DNA from: Ferrimonas gelatinilytica
GTDB lineage: Bacteria; Pseudomonadota; Gammaproteobacteria; Enterobacterales; Shewanellaceae
Direction of reading: 5' to 3'
Assembly: GCF_039544205.1 (NCBI RefSeq)
Contig: NZ_BAABLF010000001.1
Location: 62,001 to 126,000 of the forward strand
DNA: 64,000 nucleotides
Shown: positions 61,770-64,000 of the stretch, piece by piece
How positions within the stretch are numbered: position 1 is the first letter of the stretch
Layout: each line of letters opens with the position of its first letter
Made by a program: the position numbers and the translations under genes
The notes under the pieces: generated by a model
Database searches by the model: none
The model's input: only the letters and a program-made list of their open reading frames with translations
What the model was told of the DNA's origin: nothing

Positions 61770-62552
61770 TTAGAAGTTGTACTTCACGGTGTAGATCAGT
61801 GCATCGCCGTAGCCGGCATCACCCAGCTTGTGATCGTAGTAACGGTACTGCAGACCCAGGGTGAACTTCGCCGGCAGGTGCCACCACAGGGCAACCGCAC
61901 CGTTGTGACCAACACTGTCCAGGGCGCCGCCCTGACGGAACTGATCTTCACGCAGGAACTCGGTCTCGTGCCAGTTGCTCACAGACAGCTTCTGGTTGCC
62001 GACGTTGAAATCGTAACCCAGTACCCAGCCCGCCATCAGACCGTTGTAGCCGGTGCCGGCAAAGTTGTTGCTTTCGATGTGAGCACCCAGGAACGGCTTG
62101 AACCAGAAACCGGACTCGGTGAAGACGTTGTAGCGCAGACCCCCAACGTAGTTCTGCACCTGGAAGGTGTTCCCTTGAGAGCCGCTCTCATTCAGGGTGT
62201 AAAGCTGACCGTAAACCTGCAGGTTATTCACACCGGTGTTCAGGCCAATGGTCCCTTTAGCGGCCAGGCGGAAACCGTCCGGTTTACCGTCTTTGTCACC
62301 GTTACCGATGGAACCCGGGTTTTCCAGGTCGATGAAGCCGTACATTTCACCCCAGGAGAAGCCCGCGCCACCTTCCAGCTCCAGGAACAGGAAGTCTTCT
62401 TTGAAGCCGTTGGACAGATCTTCGGCCTTGTTGCTCCAATCCAGGTAGTTTACGGAGGCAGAGCCAAACCCGTACAGGTATTCCGCAGAAGCCGGGGCGG
62501 AGATAGACAGAGCCGCAGCGCCAGCCAGGGCCAAAGATTTCATTTTTTTCAT
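61770..62552 (-). CDS. tsx: Tsx/OmpK family outer-membrane nucleoside channel (paralogue 1)
   Basis: A 260-aa beta-barrel protein with signal peptide (KSLALAGAAALSISAPASA). It has alternating strands, ELEGGAGFSWGEMYGFIDLE, GWVLGYDFNVGNQKLSVSNWHETEF and a C-terminal VKYNF ending in aromatic Phe as needed for barrel assembly. Tsx proteins let nucleosides cross the outer membrane; OmpK of Vibrio is the same family. The start at 62552 has AGG six bases upstream (62555 is an alternative). A CRP-like site is 134 bp upstream. Position beside deo and nupC supports nucleoside uptake. Confidence 0.92.
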   Translation of the reverse strand: MKKMKSLALAGAAALSISAPASAEYLYGFGSASVNYLDWSNKAEDLSNGFKEDFLFLELEGGAGFSWGEMYGFIDLENPGSIGNGDKDGKPDGFRLAAKGTIGLNTGVNNLQVYGQLYTLNESGSQGNTFQVQNYVGGLRYNVFTESGFWFKPFLGAHIESNNFAGTGYNGLMAGWVLGYDFNVGNQKLSVSNWHETEFLREDQFRQGGALDSVGHNGAVALWWHLPAKFTLGLQYRYYDHKLGDAGYGDALIYTVKYNF

Positions 62553-62685
62553 CATCAACCTACAAACCAAATAAGTGTGTTTCGTTATTTTTTTAATTCC
62601 GTTTGCCTTCATCCCTGCTGGCGGAGGGAATTGTATTCAGCTAACAGATTGAAACAATCACAACTGTGACTTCCTGTTGAGACTT

Positions 62686-62701
62686 TGTGCGCTCGATCAC
62701 A
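62686..62701. promoter_or_regulatory. CRP-like site upstream of tsx
   Basis: TGTGCGCTCGATCACA fits TGTGA-N6-TCACA with one mismatch. A second half-site palindrome TCACAACTGTGA lies at 62658. cAMP-CRP control of nucleoside genes is well known in enterics. Confidence 0.6.
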
Positions 62702-62843
62702 CTTCGGGGATAAATGGCGAGGCGGCGATCACTTTTGGGTGGGCGTGGCGCGTGGAGGGTTGTTCACGGGTGTGAATGCAAATCAGCGGCGCGCAGAATA
62801 CCTCAGCTCTGGCGCGCCGCCATCTGGCGTCAGAAGAGTGGCG

Positions 62844-63641
62844 TTAGAAGTTGTACTTAAAGGTGTAGATAACGGCGTCTCCATATCCCCCCTGGCCCAG
62901 CTTGTTGCGGAAGTAGCGATACTGAAGGCCCAGTGAGAAATTCTTCGGCAGGTGCCACCAGAGCGCCAAGGCACCGTTGTGGCCAACCTCACCGGAATTG
63001 GTCGGGATAAAGTTGCCATCGGGATCGGTGAAGCCGAGGTAGTTATCATCTCGGCCAAACTCGGTTTCATGCCAGTTGGTGACCGACAATTTCTGACTAC
63101 CGGCGTTGAAGTCATAGCCAAACACCCAGCCCAGCATGCCGCCATTGACGCCGGTCCAGCCGTCTGTGCGGGTATAGTTCAGTCCCAGGAACGGCGTCAT
63201 CCAGAAGCCGGAGTCGGTAAAGAGCTTGTAGCGCACACCAAACACGTTGGTGCTGTCGTAGAAACCATTACCCATGGCGTAGTAGGTCTGGAAGTAGGCC
63301 TGCCAGTTATTGACCAGGTTGTAACCGATGGAAAACTTGGAGGCGATCCTGAAGGTGCTGTTGCCGTAGAACCGGCCCCCTTCGCCGTCACTCTTCGAAT
63401 CGTTCCCGGCGAAGGTGTTCTCCATATCGAAAAAACCGTAGAAGTCGCCCCAATCAAAGCCAGCTCCCCCCTCCAGCTCGATATAGTAGAAATCCTCTTT
63501 AAACCCCCCGGAGTTTCGCTCTGTCTTGGTGGTCCAATCCAGGTAATTGACATTCAGGTCCGCAAAGCCGTACAGGTATTCCGCCTGCGCCGGGGGCAAC
63601 AGAAGCACGGCGAAAGCGGCCAGGGTCGCTATCTTCTTCAT
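62844..63641 (-). CDS. Tsx/OmpK family outer-membrane channel (paralogue 2)
   Basis: A 265-aa paralogue with signal peptide (KKIATLAAFAVLLLPPAQA). It keeps ELEGGAGFDWGDFYGFFDMEN, GWVFGYDFNAGSQKLSVTNWHETEF and the C-terminal FKYNF. The second copy differs mostly in loops. AGGAG is followed by three ATG codons; the third (63641) has the best spacing. It is separated from paralogue 1 by about 290 bp with the CRP-like site, so they are likely separately transcribed. Both are between deo and nupC. Confidence 0.9.
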   Translation of the reverse strand: MKKIATLAAFAVLLLPPAQAEYLYGFADLNVNYLDWTTKTERNSGGFKEDFYYIELEGGAGFDWGDFYGFFDMENTFAGNDSKSDGEGGRFYGNSTFRIASKFSIGYNLVNNWQAYFQTYYAMGNGFYDSTNVFGVRYKLFTDSGFWMTPFLGLNYTRTDGWTGVNGGMLGWVFGYDFNAGSQKLSVTNWHETEFGRDDNYLGFTDPDGNFIPTNSGEVGHNGALALWWHLPKNFSLGLQYRYFRNKLGQGGYGDAVIYTFKYNF

Positions 63642-63754
63642 CATCATCTCCTCGCTCTTTTGCCCAGACGACAGGGCGGCAAAGACCCCCCTGCTCGGGC
63701 CTGTTAAACCTTAGTCGAGCACGCCTGTTCCGCCACCGGGCCGGAGCAAACACA

Positions 63755-63786
63755 CAAAAAAGCGGCCACCCCAAGGGGTGGCCGCT
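63755..63786 (-). terminator. Terminator of nupC
   Basis: A perfect 12-bp stem (63761-63772 with 63775-63786) with an A-run on the plus-strand left side, 20 bp past the stop. Confidence 0.9.
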
Positions 63787-63805
63787 CAATCGATGAAAGC
63801 GAGAG

Positions 63806-64000
63806 TTACAGGGCCAGGAACAGGCCAGCCAGGGTCGCGCTCATCAGGTTGGACAGGGAACCGGCAATCACCGCACGCAGGCCCAGTTGAGCCAGGTCGT
63901 GACGACGGTTCGGCGCCATGGCACCCAGGCCACCGAGCAGGATGGCGATAGAGCTCAGGTTGGCGAAGCCACAGAGGGCGAAGGAGAGGATCGCCTGGGT
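63806..64000 (-). CDS. nupC: Concentrative nucleoside transporter NupC, C-terminal end (partial)
   Basis: The last 64 codons of a gene that continues beyond the window. The sequence CGFANLSSIAILLGGLGAMAP is the hallmark end of NupC-type CNT transporters, followed by the final helix SLSNLMSATLAGLFLAL-like. These move nucleosides with H+ or Na+ across the inner membrane. It fits the neighbouring Tsx and Deo genes. Confidence 0.9.
   Translation of the reverse strand, partial: TQAILSFALCGFANLSSIAILLGGLGAMAPNRRHDLAQLGLRAVIAGSLSNLMSATLAGLFLAL

Overview
The window is about 64 kb of GC-rich gammaproteobacterial chromosome. The gene orders (hemA-prfA-prmC diverging from lolB-ispE-prs, gcvA-ygdD-rlmM, ubiF beside miaB-ybeZ-ybeY-ybeX-lnt, deoCABD, serB/smp) match enteric and marine gammaproteobacteria. 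The long CTC-type bL25, the OmpK/Tsx paralogues, the fused IIA-HPr-EI protein and the large Gln/fMet tRNA arrays suggest an Alteromonadales-type marine bacterium, perhaps a Ferrimonas or Shewanella relative. That placement is inference; no rRNA is present. Layout: 1-8.1 kb has a SulP transporter, a PAS-GGDEF protein and a glucose PTS operon (IIA-HPr-EI fusion plus a PtsG with a second, cysteine-less IIB). 8.5-13 kb has a host-attachment-type protein, tRNA-Arg(CCT), a hypothetical protein and a three-gene operon of secreted proteins (Ig-like lipoprotein and two Cys-rich coiled-coil paralogues). 13.1-21 kb is a mosaic. A truncated copy of the 3' end of an M20 peptidase gene, an 8-bp tandem repeat, a methanethiol-oxidase-like cluster (SBP56/MtoX, SCO1, MauG), fragments of an IS4 element, a REP-associated transposase and an integrase, and an AT-rich zinc-ribbon gene are followed by the intact M20 gene. 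21-37 kb is conserved housekeeping DNA: rlmM, ygdD, gcvA, kdsA, sirB2, prmC, prfA, hemA, lolB, ispE, prs, rplY, pth, ychF and a Usp protein. 37.4-39.8 kb is a tRNA array (3 Met, 1 Leu, 5 identical Gln, 1 Ser, 3 fMet) interleaved with decayed tRNA copies. 39.8-51 kb carries FUSC and DUF389 membrane proteins, ubiF, miaB, ybeZYX-lnt and ggt. 51.1-53.5 kb is an accessory island. It holds three small AT-richer genes on the minus strand, each starting just after a GTTA core site. Two of them end in about 100-bp imperfect palindromes that look like integron attC sites, so this appears to be an integrase-less cassette cluster, flanked by inverted GC-rich repeats. 53.5-64 kb has radA, serB, smp and a nucleoside-utilisation block (deoC-deoA-deoB-deoD, two Tsx/OmpK porins and the end of nupC). 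In that block the porins bring nucleosides across the outer membrane, NupC crosses the inner membrane, and the Deo enzymes feed the sugar into central metabolism. The most interesting regions are the cassette cluster, the mtoX cluster lying between two direct copies of the M20 3' end, the secreted Cys-rich operon and the tRNA-Gln array with its amplified degenerate tRNA-like units.
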